Of a stretch of DNA of 64,000 bases, positions 17,006-26,600 are shown piece by piece. Every line of letters begins with the position of its first letter. Within the stretch, counting starts at the first letter, position 1. Made by a program: the position numbers and the translations under genes. Source of the DNA: Agrobacterium rosae (GTDB lineage Bacteria; Pseudomonadota; Alphaproteobacteria; Rhizobiales; Rhizobiaceae); NCBI RefSeq assembly GCF_002915175.1, contig NZ_NXEJ01000012.1, positions 62,001 through 126,000 on the forward strand, in the 5' to 3' direction. Below the pieces are notes generated by a model that was not told the DNA's origin, made no database searches, and saw only the letters and a program-made list of their open reading frames with translations.

Positions 17006-18421
17006 ATGCTTAATCTAATAATTCGCGCAAATTTCGAAGACTATAGAAAGTCTGCAGGAGAGATCGGAAGTTCATCGTTCGAAATTGCACGGTTTTTGGA
17101 ATATACCGAAAAATCAATTGAAGCAGAGTATTTGCCAGTGACGGACGAGACGCTGTCGCGATTGCGAGACTTTCCAACTGTATTTATGAGCGAAATGCAG
17201 TCACTCGAGGATGATGACCTAACCTACTACGTTGACTGTAGGCTTGGGAGAATCAAGAATGTAAGCGTTAAAAATCGCGACATTCGGTTTGATTTTGAGA
17301 TCACGCATGTGTTTAATCGGATGGAATTTGTCAGGAAAGGCCGTAGTGAGTTCGAGAAACGGCTAGGATTAGGCAGTGGGGAACTTTACAGGACCCATTG
17401 GGCCTTGAAGACTATATCGCTACAGGAATTTTTAAACGGCGCCGGCCTGTCCGTTCCAGAGGACGCACTTGACGAAACGATCACGATTAATGCTGTAGCT
17501 CCCATGGCAACGGCCCATGTCGATGTCGGCTTAGCGCCGATCTCGACCTCCATGATGGTCGGGCAAGATATTCCGGAGGTAAACTCCATCAGCGATTTTC
17601 TTCGCGAAATAGGAGAGATCAATTCGTCGCCGGACGTGTCAGTCTTATATCGAGGCCACTATCGGAACGACTATTCGCTCACGCCGACGCTTTTTCGCAA
17701 ACATCCAAATGGCACTTGGAAATGGCTCACAAAAGAAGACGTGATTGTGCGTGAATTGATGAGCGCACAAGCAAGGGAGTTTGCCAACGATCGGTCGATG
17801 CTTGATCACCTAGTACGAATGCAGCACTATGGACTCCCGACTCGGCTCTTGGACCTCACCTCAAATCCACTTATCGCTCTTTATTTCAGTTGCGCGGACC
17901 CGAAGGCAAAGGACGACGACAAGAACAAGCCCGGGCAGGTAATTATCCTGACGACAAAAGCAAAAGAGGTAAAGTATTTCGACTCCGACAAGATAAGCTT
18001 GATTTCATGCGTTACGCTTTTGACGAATGATCAGAAAAATAACATCGACAAGAAAATGTCTGTTGATGATTTTAAGGAGGAGGAAAGCTGCAAACGACTT
18101 CTCGATTTTGTGCGGAGAGAGAAACCTCATTTTCAGGACAAGATTGACCCGAGCGACCTTTCTGAAATCCTCTTCGTGCGCGGTCGAAGTACGCATGAGC
18201 GTATCGCGTCTCAGGCGGGAGCATTCTTGGTATTTGGAATAAACGCCGAGCTACCAGAAACCGGAATAAGCGGCCTTGATATCCACCGGATCAACGTGGT
18301 GAATAAAGCCGGTATCTTGGAGGAACTGGCGAAACTCAATATTAAAGCCAGTACTGTCTATCCTGGCCTCGAGAGGGCAGCTGAGGACATTAAAGCATCG
18401 TATATGGTGGCGGAAACGTAG
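17006..18421 (+). CDS. FRG-domain protein
   Basis: A 471-residue protein. Residues about 195-460 form an FRG domain (named for its Phe-Arg-Gly motif; here LYRGHYRNDYSLTPTLFR at about 214 and MQHYGLPTRLLDLTSNPLIALYF at about 272). The N-terminal half (1-190) is not recognised. FRG domains are widespread in phage-defence islands but their biochemical activity is not established. The ATG has CAGGGGG upstream. Base composition is visibly lower in G+C than neighbours, a sign of transfer. A strong terminator-like hairpin follows, so it seems monocistronic. Confidence 0.82.
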   Translation: MLNLIIRANFEDYRKSAGEIGSSSFEIARFLEYTEKSIEAEYLPVTDETLSRLRDFPTVFMSEMQSLEDDDLTYYVDCRLGRIKNVSVKNRDIRFDFEITHVFNRMEFVRKGRSEFEKRLGLGSGELYRTHWALKTISLQEFLNGAGLSVPEDALDETITINAVAPMATAHVDVGLAPISTSMMVGQDIPEVNSISDFLREIGEINSSPDVSVLYRGHYRNDYSLTPTLFRKHPNGTWKWLTKEDVIVRELMSAQAREFANDRSMLDHLVRMQHYGLPTRLLDLTSNPLIALYFSCADPKAKDDDKNKPGQVIILTTKAKEVKYFDSDKISLISCVTLLTNDQKNNIDKKMSVDDFKEEESCKRLLDFVRREKPHFQDKIDPSDLSEILFVRGRSTHERIASQAGAFLVFGINAELPETGISGLDIHRINVVNKAGILEELAKLNIKASTVYPGLERAAEDIKASYMVAET

Positions 18422-18557
18422 GTCCTGCGGCTAATCATCCACATTGGATCATAATTAGGCGGAAGCCTTTAACGCTACTTCCGCCCGCAACCTGCTAACT
18501 TTTGCACACTGGTTTACACCGGAGGTTCCCTTACCGATCATTGGTAAGGCTTCCGAT

Positions 18558-18581
18558 GCGCCAAGTTGGCGCCCATTTTTT
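18558..18581 (+). terminator. Rho-independent terminator after the FRG gene
   Basis: Perfect stem GCGCCAA-G-TTGGCGC followed by CCATTTTTT. Two further inverted repeats lie upstream (GGCGGAAG / CTTCCGCC at 18458-18485 and CCTTACC / GGTAAGG at 18529-18549), so the 306-base gap between the FRG gene and the next gene is dense in hairpins. It holds no coding frame. Confidence 0.65.
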
Positions 18582-18728
18582 GGACCGACAACGGAGGTCT
18601 AGGCCGTGAGGTATTAACATTGCGTGGCCATCAAAATCGGGTGCGCTAAGCTTACGAGTGCTTATGACGACTATATATAATCAGGCACCTTTCGTTTTAG
18701 GAAGAGCCCTGTATTTGGAGAAAGTATT

Positions 18729-21700
18729 TTGGATACTACGGGCAATGATCGCGAGTCAAATCTAGGCGACTCTGTCTCGCACAATTTTAAGTCGGTTGCA
18801 CCCGGGGGGCCGGCAGCTATCAACGGGTTCCTCTACCAGTTCCTCGCTAATCTTGCTCACATTTCGCGTGCGACGCTCAGCCCCAGTTCCGACGAAGATA
18901 GCTCTACTGTTGTGATTACACTGGAGCCTGGCGCTGGAGATGCATCCGTACTCGACGGCGACCACCTTTTGATAGAACAATATAAGACCCGATCAGCAGG
19001 ACGGACTTGGAGTTTGAAGGACGTTATTTCGGAGGTTTTGCCTGACCTACTGAAGGCCGTGCCAGATTTGAGCGATGACAGCCAAGCATCTTTTCGTTTT
19101 GTGACCGACGGCCGCAAAGGTGCTCGATACGACGAGCTGTTCCGCGTCATCGAGAAGCTGGCCGCCGAGGCCGAAACCAGCGTGCCCGGGGCCAGCCTTG
19201 ACACCAAAGTGATACGCTCTTTCTTCAATGCGCCCACTGATCCGAGCACCGCAGATCCGTTGGACTATCCGAGCACCGATCTCGCATTCTTCGACCACAT
19301 TTGCAGCAAGCTTGCTGGCGAGACGGACAAGAATACCGAGGAGCATCGCAAAAAAGTAAGGCGGTTACTTTCCGGTTTTTCGGTTAAAATGGAGGCTACC
19401 GACGATGCCTACATTGCGGAAATCGATGCGCTTCTTGAGGTCGTCGTTGACTACCGCGAAAATATTGCAGCTAAGCGTCGTGAGCTTTACGGCATATTGC
19501 TCGACAAGTCTGCCGTCGGCAATATCGAGATCACGCCTGAAGAGCTACTTTCAGAGGCGGGCCTCGTCTCCAAGCCCATCCGTGATCGGTCTAAGCTCGC
19601 GCGCGCCTTGTTTTCGGCTATGAGCGTCGCAATGACGTCCTTGGGCTACTGCCGCAAAGACGACGTGCGTCCGCTCTTGGAGCTTGGCGAAAAAACCGTA
19701 ACGCTGTTCTCCGGCGGTAGCGGCAGCGGGAAAACGTGGGCTCTGTGTTCCGCTGCTGAGGCCGCCATGCGCGCGGGCTTGCCCAGCGTTATTGTACGAT
19801 CCAAAGGCGATGCAGACAAGACGCTTAAGTCGGCCGCGAACAGGCTCTGGATCGATGGAATGGGCTACGACGAGGATGTTTCCCTGAAGGTGGTTCACGC
19901 GCGAGTGCAGAAGTCCGTCATTGGAGACTCAGTAGAAGACCAATCGTCCAACCTGCCACTGGCGATCATTTTCGTCGATAATGTTCAGACGGTGGAGGAG
20001 GCGCGCGAACTTTCACTCGAAATAATGGAGCATGGGAGATTTCGTCTCGTCATGTCGGTTCCAGAAAATGTGGGAGCGGCAGTTTCCAGCCAAATCGGGA
20101 GTGAACATTCGAAGGTGCGCTCCATTGGCGACTTCTCGTTCGTTCAGCTTCGCGAGTTTCTGCGATTGCGAGACCGTCCGTTCAATGACTTGCCTGATGA
20201 TCTGAGAAAACTGCTTTGCAAGCCGGTCCTCGCTCGCGTTTACGCTCAGTTCGAGGTCTCAGAGACGTTTACGCCCCAGAACGAATACGAAATTTTCGAG
20301 AACTACTACGACCAGGTTTGGAAGCTGAGAGGTCTGGTGGACCACCCAGACGATGAGGCCATGGTCGTCGAACTCCTGTCCGCAACCATTGATGGAAAGT
20401 GCGAATATCCCTGGGATGCAGCCACCCGCACGAAGCTCGGCATCAATAGCGACATGCGCATACGGCTAGAGCGCGCGGGGATCATCGCAGGGACGGATGG
20501 TGCAGACGCTGAAATCTGGCACGACCGCGTGCTGAACTGGATGGTGGCCGTGACACTCAGGCGGCTGCGTCGCAAGAGCAAGATCGATGCCAAGCATCTA
20601 TGTGACATCATCGAAGCAATGTATGAGAGCAAGCATACCATAGGCGGCAGGTCGTTGGGTTACGTGGCCATGGACTATCTTTGGCTGGCTTTGGCCTCGC
20701 CCACTGCAGCCGATCTGTCAGATTGCACCATGCTCATGCGTCGTCTGGAGGGCAATCCTGTCCAACACGCGCACATGCAGGGGATTTATCTACTTCTCGT
20801 CCCAACTCTTGGAGCAAGAGCCGCCAAGCCGTTGGAACAGCGTTTACGAGAGATGGGAAAAGCAAACGCGCCGCTATGGCAAGTTAAGATCGTCATGAAA
20901 GCACTTGTCGAGTCTCTAAAAGTCGCCCGCGAGGATGCCATCGACGTGTCGGGACAGCTACTGAAGGAAGATAGTCCAATCTTGCAAGATGCTGGCGTAG
21001 CTCTCGCTCAATCGGTCCCATCACCTGTACTTTTGGACCGGCTATGGACAGTCTATTGCGACCGCCATCGATGGCTCCAAAACAAGGAAGTTCAAAACGA
21101 GCCCGACCGCGATTACCCGGATCTCAACAGTCGAGAAGATGCCATGCGTGCGCTCCGTCGATGCGGGGATCTGTCCCCGTCATGGCTAGACGCTCGATTG
21201 AAGCACGCGGTGTCTCGTGGAGATCCGTTGGACGGTCTGGCATATATGTTGGTTGGCATAAGGCCAGAAGCTGGCTCACCGATCTGGTCTTTACACAAGG
21301 CGATGTTGATCGAACATATGCCGAAGCAAAGAATGAGAAGCCTTGCCTATGCAGTGAGGCGGTTCCGTGATCAGGCCGAAATTCCAGCACTCAAGGACTG
21401 GCTGGCTATAGAAGAGGACTGGATGCAGCAGGCGGCATTCGCAGCTCTATGCGAGCTTGATCCCGATCAGGCGCTCGCCGTGATGACGGCAGGGATCAAG
21501 CAAGGAAAAGGGACCACTTCATGGTGGGCACGTCCACTGCTCTTCAAAAAACCTGACCAATTCCGGAACGCGCTCTTGCAAATACTTGCGGACGACGGCG
21601 AAGTGTCAAGAACCGCCCAGAGTGCTTTTCGTGGCGTCGAAGACGAAATCGATGACCCGCTGTGGAACCATTGGCTGGGTGAACTGACAATTAAAGTCCG

Positions 21701-23414
21701 TGGGATCATCGAGGGCGAGCGTTATCGTCATCCGAATGACTTTTATTCACCATTTTCCTTTGTGCTAAGCGTTACACGACATGACCATCTTCTGGCCCTG
21801 CAAAGCAAGGCGGGGACACCCTTTGAAGAGGACGTTTATGCGATAGCGCTTGGCAGACTGTCTCTTCTGGAGGACATCAAAGGACATGATGACGTAACAA
21901 CGGATGCTGTTGAACTGCTGCGGCGCATTAGTGGCAAACGATACGAGGACCTCGTGCTTGCTGCGCTTTGCCATCCCGACAGCGCCGCACGGTGGATCGG
22001 GCTCTCTCAAGCTGCCGCACATCCGTCAGAAGCTGTTACGGCGGCCGTAAGACGCGTTGCGAGCGAAGCGGTCGCCGGATCGTCAAACGGCACCAGCGAG
22101 GATGAATGGATCCTAGCCGTGGAGATCCTTGACTATCGCGGCGACTATGACGGTATCGATGTTGCTGCGATAAAGTCGGGTCGGCAGATACCCTTTTGGC
22201 TGGCTGCGTCCCGCTCACAAACAGCAGTTGCGATATCTATCCCGCAGCCGGGCGTCCTTTCAGATCCTATCTCAGCGGCAATAGCACTCAGGCAGTTAAT
22301 TTCTTCGGGAAGCGCAGAAGCGTTCGATTTCATAACTGCAAATCTAAAAGATATCGACCCAGTGTTGCCGGTGGCAGATCTTGTCGCTGCAAGCTTGTCT
22401 CGCAGGGGAGAACAGTCAGCCGAATTCGTGCACTTTCTGGCCTCAATGTTGGCGTGCGGCAAAAGCAACTGCAAAGCTGCCGTCAATGCTCTGCTAGTCG
22501 TAAACACGCCTGTTGCGATTGAGACGATACTGTCTCATTTCAGGCACGAGGCGAATGTCGCCGAGGATCTGGAATTCACGTGGGATGTATTTCTTATACT
22601 CTTGCGAACGGACAAACATCATGAGGTGTCGGCAAGACTTCGTGATTGGATCGGACAGAACCGTTTGCCACACAGCTTCGCTTACCTTGAATTTCTCCCG
22701 GAGATTGGCACCGAGCGGGCACATGATATGCTCCTGGACTATGCCCTAACTCCTTTGCCCTACCGGCCCGACCGAAGAGCAGCAGCGTTGAAGGGCCTGT
22801 GGAAGCTTGACCGCGAGGCAGCATTGGAGGCAGCGTCGATCGCTTTGACTGAAGGTACTCCTCGCTGGCGGCGCGAAATTGTTGAGCTGATCATCACACT
22901 TGATCCAGAAATAGGAACTGAACGTCTTTGCACGCACATGAAGGTCGAAAAGAGCAATGTGGTTCGAGCTGCCATTGCACGCGCGTTGCGGCGAGCGCCG
23001 AAGGATAAGCTAGTCGACATTGTGGAAACAATGTTTTCAAGCACCGACGTATCCGATCGTGTCGCCGCCTGCGAGATCGCAGGATTTGGGGGACCGGACT
23101 TTTTACTGCTTCACGTCCATAAAATTCTCGATGATGAAATCGAAGACAGTATCCGCAAGGCCGCTTTTGCCGCCCTTTGGCGAAAGCGCGCCGAGAAGCA
23201 CACGCTCGATCTACTGGCCGCAGTGAGAGAGGCGCCCGCACCACAGAGAAGGTCTTTGTTTACAGCGCTTCTGCGCAGGATCGATCCTTTTTTATCTGAA
23301 ACTCCCGGTGACCAACTTTGCCTTAAGCAGCTGTCTCTTGAAAAATGGGAGGGTTTCGCCGCACAACGCTCCCTGAACAGCCGCCGCAATGCGGAACGAG
23401 AGGAAATGCGTTGA
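18729..23414 (+). CDS. DUF4297-like nuclease / STAND ATPase fusion (Avs-like)
   Basis: A 1561-residue protein. Residues about 22-230 match the DUF4297 (Cap4-type PD-(D/E)XK) pattern: GGPAAINGFLYQFLANL, then an acidic residue near 76-78 and E83-Q-Y-K86, then FRFVTDGR. A P-loop ATPase follows with Walker A GGSGSGKT at 329-336 and Walker B IIFVDN near 414-418. The C-terminal 900 residues are helical repeats of HEAT type, as expected for a sensor arm. This layout (effector nuclease, STAND ATPase, repeat sensor) is that of antiviral STAND (Avs) proteins, which recognise phage proteins and then cut DNA. Start is a TTG with GGAG 10 bases upstream. Convergent with the next giant gene. Confidence 0.8.
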   Translation: MDTTGNDRESNLGDSVSHNFKSVAPGGPAAINGFLYQFLANLAHISRATLSPSSDEDSSTVVITLEPGAGDASVLDGDHLLIEQYKTRSAGRTWSLKDVISEVLPDLLKAVPDLSDDSQASFRFVTDGRKGARYDELFRVIEKLAAEAETSVPGASLDTKVIRSFFNAPTDPSTADPLDYPSTDLAFFDHICSKLAGETDKNTEEHRKKVRRLLSGFSVKMEATDDAYIAEIDALLEVVVDYRENIAAKRRELYGILLDKSAVGNIEITPEELLSEAGLVSKPIRDRSKLARALFSAMSVAMTSLGYCRKDDVRPLLELGEKTVTLFSGGSGSGKTWALCSAAEAAMRAGLPSVIVRSKGDADKTLKSAANRLWIDGMGYDEDVSLKVVHARVQKSVIGDSVEDQSSNLPLAIIFVDNVQTVEEARELSLEIMEHGRFRLVMSVPENVGAAVSSQIGSEHSKVRSIGDFSFVQLREFLRLRDRPFNDLPDDLRKLLCKPVLARVYAQFEVSETFTPQNEYEIFENYYDQVWKLRGLVDHPDDEAMVVELLSATIDGKCEYPWDAATRTKLGINSDMRIRLERAGIIAGTDGADAEIWHDRVLNWMVAVTLRRLRRKSKIDAKHLCDIIEAMYESKHTIGGRSLGYVAMDYLWLALASPTAADLSDCTMLMRRLEGNPVQHAHMQGIYLLLVPTLGARAAKPLEQRLREMGKANAPLWQVKIVMKALVESLKVAREDAIDVSGQLLKEDSPILQDAGVALAQSVPSPVLLDRLWTVYCDRHRWLQNKEVQNEPDRDYPDLNSREDAMRALRRCGDLSPSWLDARLKHAVSRGDPLDGLAYMLVGIRPEAGSPIWSLHKAMLIEHMPKQRMRSLAYAVRRFRDQAEIPALKDWLAIEEDWMQQAAFAALCELDPDQALAVMTAGIKQGKGTTSWWARPLLFKKPDQFRNALLQILADDGEVSRTAQSAFRGVEDEIDDPLWNHWLGELTIKVRGIIEGERYRHPNDFYSPFSFVLSVTRHDHLLALQSKAGTPFEEDVYAIALGRLSLLEDIKGHDDVTTDAVELLRRISGKRYEDLVLAALCHPDSAARWIGLSQAAAHPSEAVTAAVRRVASEAVAGSSNGTSEDEWILAVEILDYRGDYDGIDVAAIKSGRQIPFWLAASRSQTAVAISIPQPGVLSDPISAAIALRQLISSGSAEAFDFITANLKDIDPVLPVADLVAASLSRRGEQSAEFVHFLASMLACGKSNCKAAVNALLVVNTPVAIETILSHFRHEANVAEDLEFTWDVFLILLRTDKHHEVSARLRDWIGQNRLPHSFAYLEFLPEIGTERAHDMLLDYALTPLPYRPDRRAAALKGLWKLDREAALEAASIALTEGTPRWRREIVELIITLDPEIGTERLCTHMKVEKSNVVRAAIARALRRAPKDKLVDIVETMFSSTDVSDRVAACEIAGFGGPDFLLLHVHKILDDEIEDSIRKAAFAALWRKRAEKHTLDLLAAVREAPAPQRRSLFTALLRRIDPFLSETPGDQLCLKQLSLEKWEGFAAQRSLNSRRNAEREEMR

Positions 23415-23606
23415 CGCATAGTGGGTAATTGCAGGTAAAAGATGAGGAAATCTAAATCTTACACTAAAAAGAACGGAGCAACGACTTACGCGGCAAGCCG
23501 AAGCTCACCGTCTCCTTAATCGTGGTTCCCCGCCCTACGCCCGTGATAGGTTTCGAACTCGTGATCGAAAACAATTTATCTATAAAGCAATGACTTAGCT
23601 ATACAT

Positions 23607-26600
23607 TCAGAGTGCTCTCGTCCGCACAATATCCGTTAGCAGATGTGCGAAGGAATTTGTTTCATCGCGCATAATGTCAAGCACAGCAAGCGGTGGCCCG
23701 TCGCGTCCATATTCCTCCACCATTTTGTCGTAACAAATAATATGGCCAGTCGGATCAAGACGGCCAGCTGCCACTAGTGCCATGGCGCTTGCGGCGAAAG
23801 CCTTGGCACTGAGCGGGCTTTGGAGGCTCCGATTTAAGATGGCGGCAGCCTGCTCGTCGCGCGAAAGCCTTTCGACAATTGCCTTCGTCATCGCCTCCTG
23901 TCCCTGGTGACCTGGATAGACATCCCGCTCCGACATTGCGTGTACGACTCTACAAAACTCAGCGGAATCATCAAGATATGCAGATAGAACCACAGCACTA
24001 AGCCAGTCGCGGTATTCTTTTCCAATATCAATTATCGCAATCTGGCGTTCCCTGAGCATCGGATCTCCTGGGGCAATGATCGCGAGTGGAATCGCGCGGA
24101 CTACCTCGTTGTCCTCTCTGAATAAACGCCGGATCTTTTCGATGGAGTCGTCTGTGCGGAACTGATCACGTAGAATTTCTGCAGCGGCCACGACGTTGAT
24201 GGGAGGGTAATTGCGGTAACGCCCGGAATTTTCCAAGATGTCCCACACATGTCGAGATAGAATATCATTTCCTGGATAAAGGTCAGCAAGTGCCTTCAGG
24301 GAAGAAGGGCCGAGGCTCTCGGCGGTCCGACACCATTCGAAAAAATCCTGACTAGCGCACGGGTTGCTAGCGACGTATGGCGAAAGCGCATGCCAAGCGA
24401 CCTCATCACCATTTGCCGATGAGAGTTTATCAACGAAACTCGGACCAAGCGATGACCTCAACTCCTCCCAACGACCTACAATCAAGCTACAGAGCGCGGC
24501 ACTGGTCCCCCCACCGACGAGTGAAGATAAAAGGATCCTTCTGCGGCCGAGTTTGACGTCAAGAAGCTTCTCCGGCGCTCCTTGTATCAACAGTCCCGCG
24601 AATGTAGCTGCTCGCTGATCTTCAAACATGATATCGGGCCGTTCGAGTTCTGTCACTAGCCTCGGTATGAGTTGATCTGAAAGGCCTTCAGCGCGGCCTA
24701 AGGTATGATAGTCGATCGATAGTTGAACCTTGAGCGGGAAATCAACTTCATCCCTGTAAGTCTTTAGGATCTTATGAAACGATGGATGACGATCGGCACC
24801 CAGTGCGGCTGCGCTACCAATGACGGCGCGTACCTCCACTGGTGCGCAGTGAGCTATAGACAGAATGTGCTCTCGAATGGCGGGATCCTTTGGAAATGCG
24901 CGGGCAAGTAACGACAAAGGGGGATCAGGGAATTCAAGGCGTCTTCTTGCGGCCGCTTCGACCAGCGGATGATCTTTGAAAACGAGGTAAAGCAAAACCG
25001 GCTCGCGTGCGGGAAGCGGAACTTCACCGGCGGCGTTCATGACGATCCGCGTCGCCTCGTCATCGCTTCCGTCACAGCCGAGATCCGCCAGTGCATGCAC
25101 GATGAGATCGATACGGGAAGTGCTGCATTCCTTTGCAATCCTTAACAACCTCGTTCGAGCATCCTCGGCGTTGTCATAGAGCTCTGGCAACAACGCAACG
25201 AGCATGCCAAGCCGATCGTCGGCCCACTCAAGGACCTCTTTCTTGAGTGACAAAACAGCGGGGTCTGTCGACCAACCCCTAAGCAGCGGCAGAAGGTTCC
25301 AATAGGGTGCGAATGTCTCTGAACCGCGAACCATTTCAATAGCGTGGTCGCGCAGTCGTTCGTCCTTCACATTTGCAACGATTGGCCAGAAATCTTTGCC
25401 TTTATGGAGAAGATTGCCACTGAGTACGACGCAGATTGTCGCCTCCCGAATATCTGAATCCGCTTCGCAAAATGGGACCAATGCGTCCCACTCCTGTCCG
25501 AACAAAAGCGGAAAAGGGTGGTCTTTTTGAAGTTGGTCAAGTATCCATGACTTGATATTGGGTCTACCCGGAACCGTGCGCATCAGGTAGAAAGCAGCGA
25601 AGGCTCTGTCGAGCATATCCTCCGGAAGCCCGTTAAGGCTCGCGAGTGCTAGATCTACGACAATATCATCATCTTTCCAGCCTTCAAAGAGCGCGTCGCG
25701 CGCGATCTCTTGATCCCGGAAATCAAGCATTGACGAAGAGGCGACCAGTTTCAGGCAGCTCGCGCGGTCGGATTCGGTATGTCGCCTGCGCCGAACCTTC
25801 GACCATATCGCAACGGCTTCTAGCAACGGGCTTCCGCTGTTCATCGACTTTTCGATCAGATTGGAGAAGTCGACCTCCTCCCATCCTATTACGAGCGCCA
25901 TGATGGCTGACGCAGCGACTTCTATATTTGAAGTGCTACCAGCTAGCTTTTCGAGTTCCTGTTTCCTTGCAGGATCTCCGCCGAAACGGCGGGCGATTGC
26001 CATCGCGGCCGCGCGTGCGCCCGAGCGGTCCTCGTCACAGAGGCCGCCGGCGAGAGCATCGAAGGTTTCGTCGTCTGCATCCCATGTTGCCATCGCCTGA
26101 TAGGTTTCCGCGGTGTAGGAGACACGGCGCGGCGCCCATCTTGCGATCCGGCGCTCGACTAAGGGTGATAATGTTGGATCACTCAGTCCATTTACGACGA
26201 TTCGGGCGAGTTCCGCCTTCTCAGACCCCGTTGCCACACCCTCGATGGTTCTGAATGCCCCCTTAGCCAGCCGGATTGCTGTGTGTGGCCTCATTGGCGA
26301 AGGGCTGAATGTTATCTCTGCCAGCAATTGCCGCCGATTAGCACTTCCGATCGGATCCAGATCAGCGGATTCGATGGCCGCAACAATATCATCAATTTCG
26401 TTTGCCCTATCGTTTATGGCGACGACGTTTCTGAGGACATTCTTCCATCTCGGATTTCCTGTCTCAGATCGTATGAAATCGAGTAGGTTCGAGAATGGCC
26501 AGCTCTGGATATGAAGCGCCGAAAGGAACTCTTCCAAGCTGGCATGAGCGAAGCCGATTTCGCCCGGGCCCTTTTCCACGATAAGACCAACCGTCTCCGC

